Assembly (NCBI RefSeq): GCF_020085105.1 | Contig: NC_058042.1 | Coordinates: 14,834,501-14,898,500 of the forward strand | Length of the DNA stretch: 64,000 nt | Reading direction: 5' to 3' | Origin: Siniperca chuatsi | Lineage: Eukaryota; Chordata; Actinopteri; Centrarchiformes; Sinipercidae | Shown: positions 24,901 to 36,119 of the stretch, piece by piece | How the letters are laid out: every line of letters starts with the position of its first letter | Numbering within the stretch: the first letter of the stretch is position 1 | Made by a program: the position numbers and the translations under genes | The notes under the pieces: generated by a model | Databases searched by the model: none | The model's input: only the letters and a program-made list of their open reading frames with translations | Told to the model about the DNA's origin: nothing

Positions 24901-27900
24901 GCAATTTTTCAATGAAATGGGACTTGAAATAATATTTGACTTTTTTTGTGTGCATACAAGTTGTTTATACTTTGGATACACAGATCTTTGTCATCCAGGT
25001 AAAATACCCACCTGTGGTAACAGCGCTATTTCCTCTATGTCTGTGCAGACTGAAATCAGCCATTTGTTCTGAGGGTTTTGTAACAGCTTTTCAAACAGAG
25101 ACACTTTGCAGCAGACATTCTTCTCAAAAGCAAGCTGATCATGCTGCCAGCAGAGACCAACCACTGAATCGTCCACGTGCCGTTCTCCCCATGTGTGGTA
25201 GTCACACCAGCCTGCGATGTTGAAGGACTGGGTCGGTTCAGGCGGTAGAAGGCTAAGAGAGGTGTTGCAGTGAATCTCAAGCCAGGTATTTGCCTTATTA
25301 CGCAGCAGGCTATTTAGAAAAGTTTTGTTGGAACAAACCTCTTTAGTAAAACCGCTTTGATCCAGGCGGATGCACAGTGACAAAACGTCGATGGTAATTT
25401 GCATCACATCATGCCACTCAGAGTAACGACAAGAATCTAATATTAATGAACCCATGTCAGGGAATGGTGGTGGAGGGGGCAGGTTTGTGCAGTTAGGCAT
25501 GAAGCGCCCATTTTCAGGGTTGGAGAATAAAAGCATGAAGAATCCAATGTGCTCACAGATAAGTTTGGTCAGTCTGGGACTGTCCAGGCTCATGCAGAAC
25601 TCCAATAAGGAGGGGTCCGCCGGGATTGAGGACTGCTTGATCCACTGCTCATAGATGCAGAACTGACTCACCATGTACCCAGGATCTGCAGAGGAGTTTG
25701 CACAATATCCATACAGCCATCTGTTCATCTGATCTGAGAGCAGCTCCCTCATCAACAAAGCATTGTTACACACCTGCTTCACAAACTCCTCACGTTCGTT
25801 ATCGCTGCACAGCGACACGAGGACAGCGTCTACCTTGTTACCTAACCAGCTGTTGTAGTTACAGGCTAGCTGTTTGAGGTTGGAGGCTTCTCTGGCTACT
25901 TGAGGAGGTGCAGAGTGAGGGAGCGGAAGACTCTCAGAGGGAGGGGTGACGGCAGGGGAAGGCTGTATGTCCCCAAAACTGCAGTCAGATGACCTACTGA
26001 GGAACGGAGACACCAGTGCTTGAATGACATAACACATGTTGTTCCACACCTGTTCTATCTGGTTAGGGCTGAGGGAGCTTAGCGCCTGGCAAAAGGTGAG
26101 CACAGACGTAGAGGATCCCGCTCTTGAAGCCGTGAGGATGTCAGCACACAGTGTGTCATTGAGCCTGGCCAGATTGTGGCGATCACACCTTAGCAGGATG
26201 TCGTGGTTGTTATCAGTGTCGTCTTTTGCCTCTGAGACACTGCGCTGGAAGGGGACGCTGGGAGGATTCTGGCACTTTGGCCCTGGATATGTGCACAGGG
26301 ACTGTTCTGGAGCCAGGAAGATTTCCAGTAGTATGTCAATGATGGAGTTACCAAAGGACCAGCTCACATTGTGGTTTATTCCCCTAAACAAAAAATGCAT
26401 TTAATCATTATTACAGATTTTTTCAGTAACACATTAATATTTACTAAAATGCATACAGATTCAATGAGAGCTACTCTGGCTGATATGTATTTTACTTCTC
26501 TGGGATGTTAATTAAAGGTGCCCTGTGGAGTTTTCTTGTTAACACACAAAAGTTACATTTAGTGTTTCTCACTAAAACACATTGTGTGTATATTTAACAA
26601 ATATGATGAATGTATTTCCTTTCTCATAAAACATTATTAGAAAGCAGATTTTTTTACATTTTAAATCCTGCTTGTTTACATCTGTGTTTGCTAGCTACTA
26701 TTTTTCTTCTTCATTGTTATTATTGGAAGATTGCTGCGCTTGTGTGTTACTGACACCAACTGTCTGTCAGTGGAATGGAGTTGTGAAGTGTTTTTCCCCA
26801 TACTGAATTCATATTTCAGTTTTTTCTTCAAAGGATATCCTTAATGTTACTTAACATAGAAATACAGGATTCTCCAGGATGTTGTAAGAACCCTATAGGT
26901 TTATGTTGTAGCCACTAGTTTTAATTATTTCAACTTCATTTCTAAAAAAAAAAAAAAATTAGTTCATCAGTTTGGCATGGTGAAGGGATCTGAATACTAC
27001 AATAGCCATGAGCTTGGCTGCCGTTGCTATGAAGGAGCCAGTCAGAGGCACAAATTAAAGTGTCAGTGAATTCAAAATGCTCGTTTTAGTTATGAACAAA
27101 TTCATCCAAAATTAATAGAATCTGATAGTGAAGTTATTTAAGCTGCAGACTGTAAAATCAGTTTTCTCATCAGTGGAATCTTTAGCTTCCAGCCACCGTT
27201 AGCGGTGCATGAAACAGAATTTTAGGCTCCGTGAGTGGATGTTTCTTGCCGAAATGCACATTGGGAGTTGTAGTTAACCTCTACTCTGAAGTTTGTATGT
27301 ACATAGGCTTGTGCCTTTGACTTTTTATCAAAGAACATGTACATTAATTGTACTGATGATTCAACCAGGAGTTTCATGCCGATCCGAACAGTAGAAGTGC
27401 TCCAACTGCGAGTCGCGTGACATTGTCTATGGAGACCGGCAGCAGGAAAGTATATTGCATCATCCGCGACCTCGTGTGCATGCACAATTCAAACAAAACA
27501 GGGACCCACTCTTAAAAACATTGCTCTGTGGTCAAAAGCTGCAGAGGGGAGCTTTAATATGGAAAAAGGGTTTATGTGAACTTCGCTAATAACTTACCAC
27601 ATAATGAGCTGCTTGAGATCTCCTGCAGAACAAGTGGGAAAACAATTTAATCAGCATAAATATTATGTATATAAACTGTATGTTTAAACAGTACAGTTTA
27701 GAAAACTACATGGCACTGCTCAAATGTATATACTGATGAAAAATAATAGTCTTACCTTGTTCACAGGTCTCTTTTCCGTCTAAAGACGGTATTCTAATTC
27801 CAAACTGTAAAGCTATTTTGATATAGTCCATTGGTGCTTGGAGTAACGTTGCCATAAACTTTGAGACATATATTACAGCTGCATCCACAAGGCCACTCAC

Positions 27901-29054
27901 AGCACTGATCAAATTCCCAGAAAGAGGGAGACTCGACAGTGTATTTACAAATGTCTGCTGAAAACCATTTAATGCTGCTGTCATTGATTGCCCGATGCTG
28001 AGGTAGGTCCTCAGGAAGCTGTTTGACTCTCCATCACTGTTCAGTGGAGTGCATGTCTGGGATCTTAGAGATGACACGAACGTCAGTAGTGGCTTTCCCA
28101 ACTCCAGTGACACGGTCTTTGTTAGTTCTGCCTCCAATCCACAGTCCTGTCTCCCAGACAGAATACAAACTAAAGTTTTGGGAAAGTCATCTATGAATCT
28201 GTTTCTCAGCAGTGGTTGAAAGGCAGCAAACAAGTTAGTCAGAGTACTGTAATATGCATTTAAGTCAAAACCCTGTCCTGGGGTTGAGAAGCTGAAGCTA
28301 CGGATATTTTCATTTTCACCGGACAAAGAGTGGATTTGGTTAATAACTTTCTGGATGTTTTCCTCTAACTTGGTGGCCTCGTCAGGAGTCTGGTCAGTCT
28401 TTCTTTTGATTAATTTGGGCTGTGAATACACTTGCTTGACTTCACATATGATCCCTGTAGATAATAAGAAAACAAAAAACAGGAAATATTCATTTCTGTT
28501 GGCCCACAGTGACAACTGTGAGAAAGTTGACCTACTCTTTGAAAATTAAAGTCACAACATATACAACATATAAAGGATTGTGTGATATTTGTTTGGATTT
28601 TAACCTTTATTTAAGCAAGTAATTACATTGTCATTGAGGTCTGAAACCTCTTTTGCAGACATGACAGAGAAATTTATTTTCCTTTTTGTTTACACTTACT
28701 AAGAAAACTAAATATTACCTACAAATAAATGTATCTGACAAATATTAAGTTAGCTGTATTTATACTGTAGACTGTTATGTGTAAGCATTTACAAGTCTTA
28801 CAACAAGCACTTCTTTCTCATTGTCAAGTTAATAAAGCTTTTAAAACAGTTTAGCTTTGCTTATCAAATATCACATATCAGATCACATGATATTGTCACC
28901 TCAATGGAACAGTTTTGCATTACTACATAGTTGTTTTTTAGACAATACTTGCTTGGTGGTTCTTAATTAAGACTAGCCTGAAAGCTTTCTGAAATCTTAC
29001 TTTGTACTCACCAAATAGGATGCACACCATGCAAGCAGCTGGTGTAGACCACAT
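6909..29054 (-). CDS. strc: stereocilin, complete 29-exon gene
   Basis: Coding exons in order: 29012-29054, 27756-28454, 27598-27622, 25012-26383, 23770-24591, 22717-22782, 21795-21905, 21465-21619, 19275-19461, 18789-18904, 17725-17854, 17416-17598, 16669-16707, 16398-16568, 15866-16006, 14966-15027, 14209-14344, 14017-14105, 13472-13607, 13133-13329, 12336-12426, 11835-12006, 11020-11195, 10711-10866, 9748-9890, 9441-9589, 8960-9057, 8629-8779, 6909-7003. They sum to 6111 nt (2036 residues) with every junction in frame. Identification rests on long matches to the human protein, e.g. GDLKQLIMWGINHNVSW, LRLSCSEEQL, FGPISSWG and GITPVAISMIPPDKFAVVF. The N-terminus (MWSTPAACMVCILF) is a signal peptide. 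Residues 430-849 hold six cysteine modules. The mesothelin/otoancorin-like helical region follows, and the protein ends in a hydrophobic tail. Stereocilin is an extracellular hair-bundle protein that links stereocilia to each other and to overlying matrix. Human stereocilin is shorter (about 1775 residues from memory), also with 29 exons. The extra length is mostly in exons 4 and 5. No break was seen. Confidence 0.95.
7004..8628 (-). other. last intron of strc
   Basis: This 1.6-kb intron has GT at 8628-8627 and AG at 7005-7004, and joins phase 1 on both sides. It contains a 139-codon open frame on the same strand (7069-7488). I regard it as chance because it has no recognisable domain and no matching splice phase. 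Confidence 0.6.
9990..10205. repeat. dispersed repeat family C, copy 1
   Basis: The stretch beginning ACAACAGCCCTGCAAAAAGT, with GTTGATTCAACTTTATGGTCATTT, is clearly related to 47690-47860 in the same orientation. It is intronic in strc. The superfamily is not identified. Confidence 0.5.
11310..11780 (-). repeat. dispersed repeat family D, copy 1
   Basis: Contains the hallmark CTGTTTCCAGTCTTTGTGCT next to AAGCTAAGCTAACC, plus GGCAAGACTCCAGGAAGT. These match a repeat common in percomorph fish. The copy is in the opposite orientation to that at 19615, judged by which ends are retained. It is intronic in strc. Confidence 0.55.
14429..14815. mobile_element. MITE with CAGTGGTGGA-type ends, copy B
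   Basis: The left end is CAGTGGTGGAAAGTAAC. The right end is CCACCTCTG, a mutated form of CCACCACTG. Flanking 8-mers TAAAGAAC (14421-14428) and CAAAGAAC (14816-14823) differ at one base, consistent with a hAT-like 8-bp target duplication. A retroposon tail is nested at about 14593-14640. It lies in a strc intron. Confidence 0.75.
14593..14640 (-). mobile_element. short retroposon tail nested in MITE copy B
   Basis: ACTTTATTGATCCTCAGGGG (reverse complement CCCCTGAGGATCAATAAAGT) is a fish LINE/SINE 3' tail, here inserted into the interior of the MITE. Related wording appears at 34597-34640. Confidence 0.5.
15028..15865 (-). other. strc intron 15, non-coding
   Basis: Intron between two small strc exons. 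It is A/T-rich; a 95-codon plus-strand open frame (15528-15815) has no recognisable domain. No repeat boundary could be defined. Confidence 0.55.
17855..18788 (-). other. strc intron 10, non-coding
   Basis: A/T-rich intron without recognised elements. Both borders (GTTGGG donor, TTTTAG acceptor) were set by the reading frame DVTRLGKLSCL across the join. Confidence 0.6.
19615..20060 (+). repeat. dispersed repeat family D, copy 2
   Basis: Starts with GACATTTTGGGAAATGCACT and carries AGCTTAGCATAAAGACTGGA. A second, inverted-like block ends in CTAAGCTAAGCTAATTG. The family is common in fish introns. It is in the strc intron between exons 8 and 9. Confidence 0.6.
20061..21464 (-). other. remainder of strc intron 8
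   Basis: No coding exon is recognised. Several 60-85 codon frames occur on both strands without family resemblance. A perfect hairpin lies at 21191-21225. Part of the region could be an unrecognised old transposon. Confidence 0.4.
21191..21225. repeat. 14-bp perfect inverted repeat with 7-nt loop
   Basis: TGTTATTAGCAGAT is followed by GATGTTT and then its exact reverse complement. It is in strc intron 8, with no known RNA family recognised. Confidence 0.9.
22005..22700 (-). repeat. dispersed repeat family E, copy 1
   Basis: Contains GTTAGCATGCTAACTTTTAC, GTATTTGGTCATAAACCAAA and the twice-repeated theme CATGAATGTCTGTACCAAAT. It also carries a short inserted fragment, AAATGGACTGTACTTATATA. 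The other copy, at 62205, runs in the opposite direction. It lies in the strc intron just before exon 6. Confidence 0.6.
23220..23717. mobile_element. MITE with CAGTGGTGGA-type ends, copy C
   Basis: Left end CAGCGGTGGAATG, right end CCTCCACCACTG. Flanking 8-mers AAAGCAGG and ATAGCAAG match at six of eight positions, as expected for an aged 8-bp target duplication. It ends 53 bases from strc exon 5. Confidence 0.7.
24184..25863 (-). repeat. strc: six tandem four-cysteine modules encoded in strc exons 4 and 5
   Basis: Modules span residues 430-483, 498-554, 574-628, 649-702, 715-769 and 796-849. Each begins C-x-Y-x2-W (CNYNSW, CIYEQW, CRYSEW, CDYHTW, CKYSEW, CQYSSW). The cysteine spacing is C-x17 to 20-C-x12-C-x21-C, and the last two gaps are identical in all six copies. 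A tryptophan lies five residues before the fourth cysteine in five copies; the second has phenylalanine there. Linkers between modules are rich in proline, glycine or threonine. The span 24592-25011 between the two exons is intron and separates modules 4 and 5. No domain name was recognised. Paired cysteines in a secreted protein suggest disulfide-bonded units. Confidence 0.9.
26516..27553. mobile_element. ~1-kb TTAA-bounded DNA element
   Basis: The ends AGGTGCCCTGTGG and (right end reverse-complemented) AGCTCCCCTCTGC are similar. Both are flanked by TTAA (26512-26515 and 27554-27557). A TTAA target fits piggyBac or Kolobok superfamilies. No transposase is encoded. It fills most of strc intron 3. 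Confidence 0.6.
27598..27622 (-). CDS. strc: 25-nt micro-exon of strc
   Basis: Between CTGCAG and GTAAGT lie 25 bases that encode DLKQLIM with split codons at both ends. The join gives EQGDLKQLIMWGINHNVSW, which matches the human segment containing NLQQLLLWGVRHNLSW. Leaving it out would shift the frame, so it must be included. Confidence 0.92.
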
Positions 29055-30339
29055 TGTAAGTGTCCTCAATCAAATGCAAGCACTTCGGGTAATAATAAAA
29101 CAAAAATCCACTTTGTTTTATCCTGTTGATGTAGTCCAGATATTCAGCTGAGGTAAAAGAACCGGACTGAGAACAGGCTTCATATTGGTTAACTATACCG
29201 AGTCAGACTTCACAGAAATAAAGCATTCAACAAGCTGTCGCTCATCCTTCAGACGTAATCTTTGCCCAGCAGGCCGAGGTGATGCTCCCTCTTACATGCC
29301 ACTCTGCTCACAGAGGCTGCAGGCTCCTCACCTCCGTGTCTACGTGCAACTCTACACCTGGTCTAATTAAGGACACCGGTAAAGGGAAAAAGGTAGGTGC
29401 GAAATGAGGGCTGTGAAACGCAGAAGGGATTTCGGCAAAAAGCCCAGCCGTCTGTACTGAATTATTAAGAGAGTGAGTTGATTAACTCCTGCGTCTGAAA
29501 CCCGAGTCCTGTCAAAGGAGCCAGAAGACACCAGACTGACTGCTGGAGGATTTACATGACATCTGCTGCGAATACTCTGCTAGAAAACGTATAACTCCCA
29601 CATACAGCCCTATGTTGCTGTAAGGTGGTTTATTTAGATGGGCAAAGGGTAATTCTTTAACGCATGCTATTTAAAGAGGTTATTGCTTAATCAGTTGACC
29701 CTAAACTTTTTAAGTGATTCATCACAATATATGTACATATTTTTTAATTTCTACATTTTAAGGTATTTTAGTATTTTTTCCCCTACATTGTTTAAAGCGT
29801 TTAAATGGAGAAAACCCCATTCAGGTTTTACCAAATAACATTTACACCTTAAATGAAAAATGACGGTCCTTCTACAAGTTACAAATTCAGGGGTGATTTT
29901 AATGTTATCTGGCTAACTAATATTTTTCTGCCTAAACCGTTTAAACCACAGAGAACCCCATTCAAATACAATCCATTAGCTGCACACTTAAAATCTCATT
30001 TTAAAGTTAATTTAAACAGTATTATTAATGGAAAAAGTTAATGGTAAGCTATAGTAGTTAACATAACAGGCTCTTTCACAAGCACCTGGAGAAGGGAATA
30101 AAATGAAAAGGCTACTATATCCACTACAGCAGAAACTCTAGTGAAATGAATATTTAACAGTTAGTCTGTCCCTATTATTTTAGCCAAAGATGGGGAAATA
30201 TTTTCAGGGGTACAACTCTCTTCACTCATAAGCATGTAAGTGTAATGTAAGTGTACCATTACATTATACCATTCTTCTTTTCTCCCATGAATTGGTCCAC
30301 GTCTCCAGCATCATTTTAGACAGTCCAGAGAAATAAAAA
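29055..30339. other. strc upstream region
   Basis: Sequence before the strc start codon and after the presumed ctdspl2 end. No exon was recognised. The strc promoter should lie here, but no TATA box or known motif can be assigned with confidence. Confidence 0.4.
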
Positions 30340-33300
30340 CAAAAGGGCATGCAAGAGGTTTTTAACTTTAAAACTTTGTTTCAGAAATTCAATTTAACTG
30401 TATATACACTTTACAATAGAATATAGCCTGACGGCTAACAAAGATGTCTTAAAACATTTTTAAATACATCTTCAGCACAAATAGCAATTCTTGCAAGTAA
30501 AATGGCTTAACGGATATTGAAAAAGAAAATCATTAACACGATTGCTTTTTTCTGCAGAAAAAGTGCCATGATTAAAATTTAATTCAGGACTTTCCCACAA
30601 AGCAAGCTGTATTCTCTACATGCTAAGTTTAACAGTTCAGTAACATTGCGCTAAACTAAACATACAGATATTTGTAAGAAAAAAAAACACTCCATCTGAA
30701 GTAAAGTTAAATCTTCATTAATACATTTAAAAAGTAGATATGACATGCCTTTTGAAATCAAAAATACAAAAGATTTTCCTTACTTTAAGGATTTTTTTTA
30801 AAACATGAAGCTGCATGTATTGTACAACACTAAGTGTACAATAAACTGGTAATGCACATAAAAATGAGCTGGATGAAAAGTATCAAATGCTTCCCACTGA
30901 TCCTTCAGAAACAAGCCATGACTGATAACTATACATAATCACAGCCCACTGAGGAGACGAGCACACCTGGGCTACATCGCATACTCAAGGTGAGGCTTGC
31001 ATACTAAAAGCTGGCAGTCAGGATGGGGAGAGGTCATGGGGTGGGGAGGGGGCTACCATGGTCGGACCTCAAGGCATGTTTCCTCTTCCATGCACATTGT
31101 TCTTGCCTCCTCATCTATTTGTTCGAGCTGATGAGGAGAGAACACAACAAGGAATTCGGAAAAACACTCAAGACTTCACCCCATGTACAATTTACATTCA
31201 TAGTCTGGACATGTGTACTCATAACATTACGTCTGAGTAAACATTGTGCCCTGTAACAATTTTACTTGAATACAAACTAATTCTAATTTCTGGAGAGCTA
31301 CCATCTTCTGGTGAAAAAAAGGCAGAGAGAGGCAGGCGCTGAACAGATGGAAACCATCTCTGAACAGAACTTGCGTTAAGTGAGCAGCAGGGATTGTTTG
31401 GGCAGGGCACAGCAGGATTCACCTGGCAAATTTACTCGTGGGTGGAGGGGGGGGGTACAACACAATGGAATCACAGTACACAACACATACAGCACACTGA
31501 AAAAACAGGGGACGGGTGGGTGTCTCCAGGCTTCAGTATCTGCAGAGCTTTGAGGTCTGATTGTCTCTTTCCACCTAAGCATTTTGGGGGTGAGAGCGCA
31601 GGAAATGCCACAAGGGGAGAACATGAGAGGAATCGTATGTATGGCACTGTACAGGCAACCCAGACAAATCCAAACTCTCACATTTGCTTTAACATAAAAT
31701 GCACTTTGATTCAAACTGAACAAGAAACTGAAAGAAGTTCAACAACGCATGCCAAATTGTCACGGAGATTCAAGTTAACTCTTGAGGGTGTGGGCGATGA
31801 CAGAAGACAGGCATTTGCACTTACTGTCTTTACCTCCCAGGTTTAGGCTTGTAAGGATGCCAACACAACGTCTACATTTCTGCCTACTGTTTTTCTCACT
31901 ATCAAATAAATCAAGTCAAAACAACAGAGGAGTAAAATGTCAGTTTGGCTTGAGTGTCCAGGCTGAAGTATGGCAGATACACATTCATGTAGTTACCATT
32001 CTTAAACACAATACTTTAAACTGCGCTAAACATAAGAAGAAAAAACAAAAGCTTAAGTACAAAGTAAAACGTATGAAAGACAGGTAGAGGAGCAGTCAGA
32101 GAAGCCGACTGTTACAACAGTATGTTGCTGGTGCCAGATATAGCTGGTACAGGGTCTGGCCATAGATTTCTACCATAGGTAGACTTCATGACACACTGGC
32201 AGAGATGTGCTACATTAGTCATAATGCTACTGATATAGCCATCAAATTACACATTACAACCAAAAGAAACAAAGCTCTGATTTAGCCAGAATACTTGATT
32301 AGGAGTAAAAGACAATACTGATTATAGACAAATGACAAATCAAATACTATTATTAAAGAAAGGTTAACGTTGACACATTTGAAAATGAATGCCCTCAAAC
32401 CTTTACAATATGTCAGATTTACAGGTAAGAAGATTCTTAATCCTAACATTTAATTAAGGAGCCATGTTGTGTCCACAGTGAAGCCACCACATTGATTTAA
32501 ACCTCTATTTGTTAGACCGAGAACAAACTATATACTTAAAGTCTTGGATGAATTCCATTTCATTTGACTAAGCAGTGGACTGTCATTAATATGCACCCAT
32601 GTTCTCCTAATAGGAAAAAGGCTTACAATAAAACTTACATGACCCCTTTTAAAATATCATATCTTACAAAACAGAAGTAAAACATTTTGAAACGCTATCT
32701 TTTTTTTTTTTATAACAATGAAACGCCAGTTTTACCAGAAAAAAACTGCAACCAACAATAGAAACTTGACTCGGCTACGAGGAATGCATATGATTTTAAA
32801 GGCTACAGATTTTAGGTTTGCCAAACACCAAATCAGTGAGTGTGTGTGTGGCTAGGAGTAAACATACACACATGCACAGATTGATTTACAGGCCACTCAT
32901 TCCTGCTGAAAATGGTTTGTAGCCACAGAGTGTCGATATTCGTCAGTGTCAACAGCGTGAGCACCAGGGGTTGGTTTGGGTTCAGGGACTCGGGGCGGAG
33001 TTCCTCTTTACCAGGTGGCATTTTCATATCCACTAAACCAGCACCAAGACTTCAGAACTTAGTGTGGAGGAGATAGAGCTCCACAGCTGAAGAGTCAGTC
33101 AAAAAGACGAGTTACCTGGGCTTGTTCATAGTGTGTGTAATTTCATCCATACATTTAGATATTTAGAAAATTTCGCCCAGATCTTTAAAAAATGTTTTTC
33201 TTTTGAAGTTTTTTTTTAAAAGCAACGGTGGATTTAAAAACCAAAAAGAAACCAAAAAAAAGAAAAGAAAAAAAAAAAAGGCTAAAATTTTAACAGTAAT

Positions 33301-33397
33301 GGCAATGTTGTAGTTTGTAATCCAAAGAGGGGCTTTTTACACGCATGTTGTTTTCAGTCTTTTCATGTTGTCCTGTTCTGAGAGACTGTGGTCAAGT
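30340..33397 (-). other. ctdspl2 3' UTR and downstream sequence
   Basis: Downstream of the ctdspl2 stop no coding exon is recognisable for about 3 kb. The stretch is A/T-rich with long poly(A) and poly(T) runs, which fits the long 3' UTR known for this gene in vertebrates. Minus-strand ATTAAA candidates lie near 32449 and 30578, but I cannot choose between them. Open frames of 101-150 codons on the plus strand here look like chance. Confidence 0.4.
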
Positions 33398-36082
33398 TCA
33401 ATCAGGGGGCAACAGGTCGTGAAGCCGGAACCTCTCCCGAACGTGCGGCCGCACATCGTCATTCTGACGAGTTCAGCAGGCAGGAGAACCATGACAGGAA
33501 GAGAGTAAAGAACAAATTAGATTACATTTACTGAAAGGGTAAAGTATTACTCTGATATAGCTGCTGTAATAGATCTACAATAGCTATTGAACAGTAGGAT
33601 ATCTTACCATCTCAACCAACTTCTCCAGGAAGGGCACCAGCTTCAGCAGCTCATTGTCATTCTTGTCCATGAACCAGCTCTCTATGGGAATCCCATTGGA
33701 CAACTGTCAGAACAAAAAAACTGGTCAATTGCGATCACATGAGTAACGTCTTTGTATTTTTAACTGTCCTCAAATGTACATCTCTGATGCAACAAGAGAA
33801 CTGAAATCAAAACTGCAAGAAAAAAAAAAAATATGAATACACCAGGATTTCCCACAGCATATAGTAGTATAGTCGCCTGAAATAACAAACACCTCCACTA
33901 ATGTAGGAAGAAATCATTATTTACTATATTTCATTAGAGTATACAGTATTAAGTTTCAGGGAAAACAAGCCGAGGAGCTTTATCACACAGCAAATGCCAC
34001 ATATCTAATGAGTGAGGTGATTGTTTAGCTCTGGTAAATAAATTGATAACAAGATGAAATGTGTCAGTATCTGTCTAATTCAGCCACATCCTAGGTTTGC
34101 TTCGCGATAATTAATCAGAGCAGCACATGGCAATGTCGGGGGAAAAAAACAAAACATTTTGGGTTTTTACGAAGAGGGAAAAAGTAGAGCCAAACGACTG
34201 AGTCAGTCACAATCAGGCTGGGATGTGTGAGAAAATATACTTTCACACGCTGAAGTTAGTTTGACAGTCAAAACTTTGGCACACATTTTATCCAATAGAA
34301 TCTGTATTGGGCTGAAGTTAGTTTAAAGTTTGTTGTGACCAGCTGTACTTGTATAGAAGCTCCATGTTGTTTGCATCAATGACTGATCAGACAAGAGTTA
34401 GTTTAAAAAGAACTCTGCCTCATCCTGTGGCCAAAATCTACATTTCCAGGGCAAAACCCTAAACACGTACATAAATGTCCTAAAATATGTTGTCCTTTGG
34501 TTAACGTTGGTAACTGATCATGATGACAACAACACCAACACCAGCAGCATTATATAGCACCTTTACAAACCAGAGTTACAAGGTGCTTCGAAAGAGTTTC
34601 CCCTCTGGGTTCAAAAAAGTATTCCTGATTCTGATTCACAATGATGCTGATGCTTGTTGATAACCAGATAACACAAAACCTCCAGTGTTATATTTTGTTT
34701 AGGTGTTCACCTGATATGCAAAGGCTTGTGGTGAATTGTCGATGATGATGGTCTTTGACAGATCTCTGCCTAAGATGTTGAGGTCCTTGATGTAGTTTCC
34801 CTGGACACAGACACAATGCTCACGAAACAACCTGTGTCTACAGTTGGAGTAGGGAAGTAGGGAATGAAAGGAACGAGGGGGGGAAAAAAAAACAAAAAAC
34901 AAACAAACAATCAGTGACAAGGTCAGAGCAATCAATAATTCAGAAAAACCACAACACTGACACCCCAATGTGCCAACACCGGTGCTGCACACAGCTTTCT
35001 GAGGTCTACCTCTTTTCATTCAGGCTTGCATCAGCTTTTGAGTTTGTTGTGCAATTATAATTAAAACAAAAAACACACCGTACCTCACTAGCTGCTTTTT
35101 AGGATCCAAGATATTGAGCAGTTTGTCTGCATACACCTTTTTAGAGGCTGTAAAAAGGATGATCTAGGAAAAAGGAGAAAATAAAGGGTATTTTTTTTCA
35201 AATCTGATGCAATTAACTAACTAACTAACTGGATTGGCCAGGTTATATTTACCTCATAGATTTGAGACATGCGTTCCAGAAACTCTCTAAAGAACGGCCT
35301 CAGGCGCACATACACCTGCAAGTGCAAACAGACCACTGGTAAGGAAATATTAATGATCAACACAGACAATGTTTACTGCAGGTTATCGCCATGAGAGACT
35401 AGAAGTAAATCAAGTGCTATAACATACATCTTCTTGAAATAGTTTTAATTTTGGTATGTCTGTTTTATTGGACACGTGACAGGTTTGTCTATTTTGTCAA
35501 GTACACCTTCCTCAAAGGAAGGCTTTCTATAAACGGGACTTCATCCCCCTCTAGTGGCATCATGAAATAAACTGAGGGAACCGTTCCTGTAAGACAGCAC
35601 TTACCTGGTAAATGACATCTTGAAAGAGGACAGGGAAGGTAAGTGCTGCATCGTCCAGCTCATTTAAACTGCAGTGAACCAGCGTTTCATCCTAATGAAC
35701 AGAGAAAATACTAGGACACTCTTCTCAATCGTATGACATTTTTCAAAAATGTAATAAAAAAAACAAAAACAAATCAATGAATAAATGATTTGTTGTTGTA
35801 TTCTATAACTGACCAGGTCTAGGACCAGAGAGAATTCAGGCGTGCTGCGCGTTTTCAGTGGCAAGGCTGGCTTACGGGTAAGCTGCTCTTCTGTCAGCGG
35901 AGGGACATGCTTGATGAAGAAATACCTACAAATCAAAACATCACATATACTTTAAGTCATGAGTACATCAGCAGTTGATGCAGGCATAAGAGACCACCAT
36001 CTATGAGAACTACAAGGATTTGTCAGTGATTATATGAGTGTCCAAAACCATTTTACCAAATCTACTGTATTTTTTTTAACTC

Positions 36083-36119
<37 letters not shown>

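Noticed and set aside
31394-31846. 150-codon plus-strand open frame downstream of ctdspl2
   Set aside because: It has no family resemblance, is opposite to all genes here and overlaps the presumed 3' UTR.
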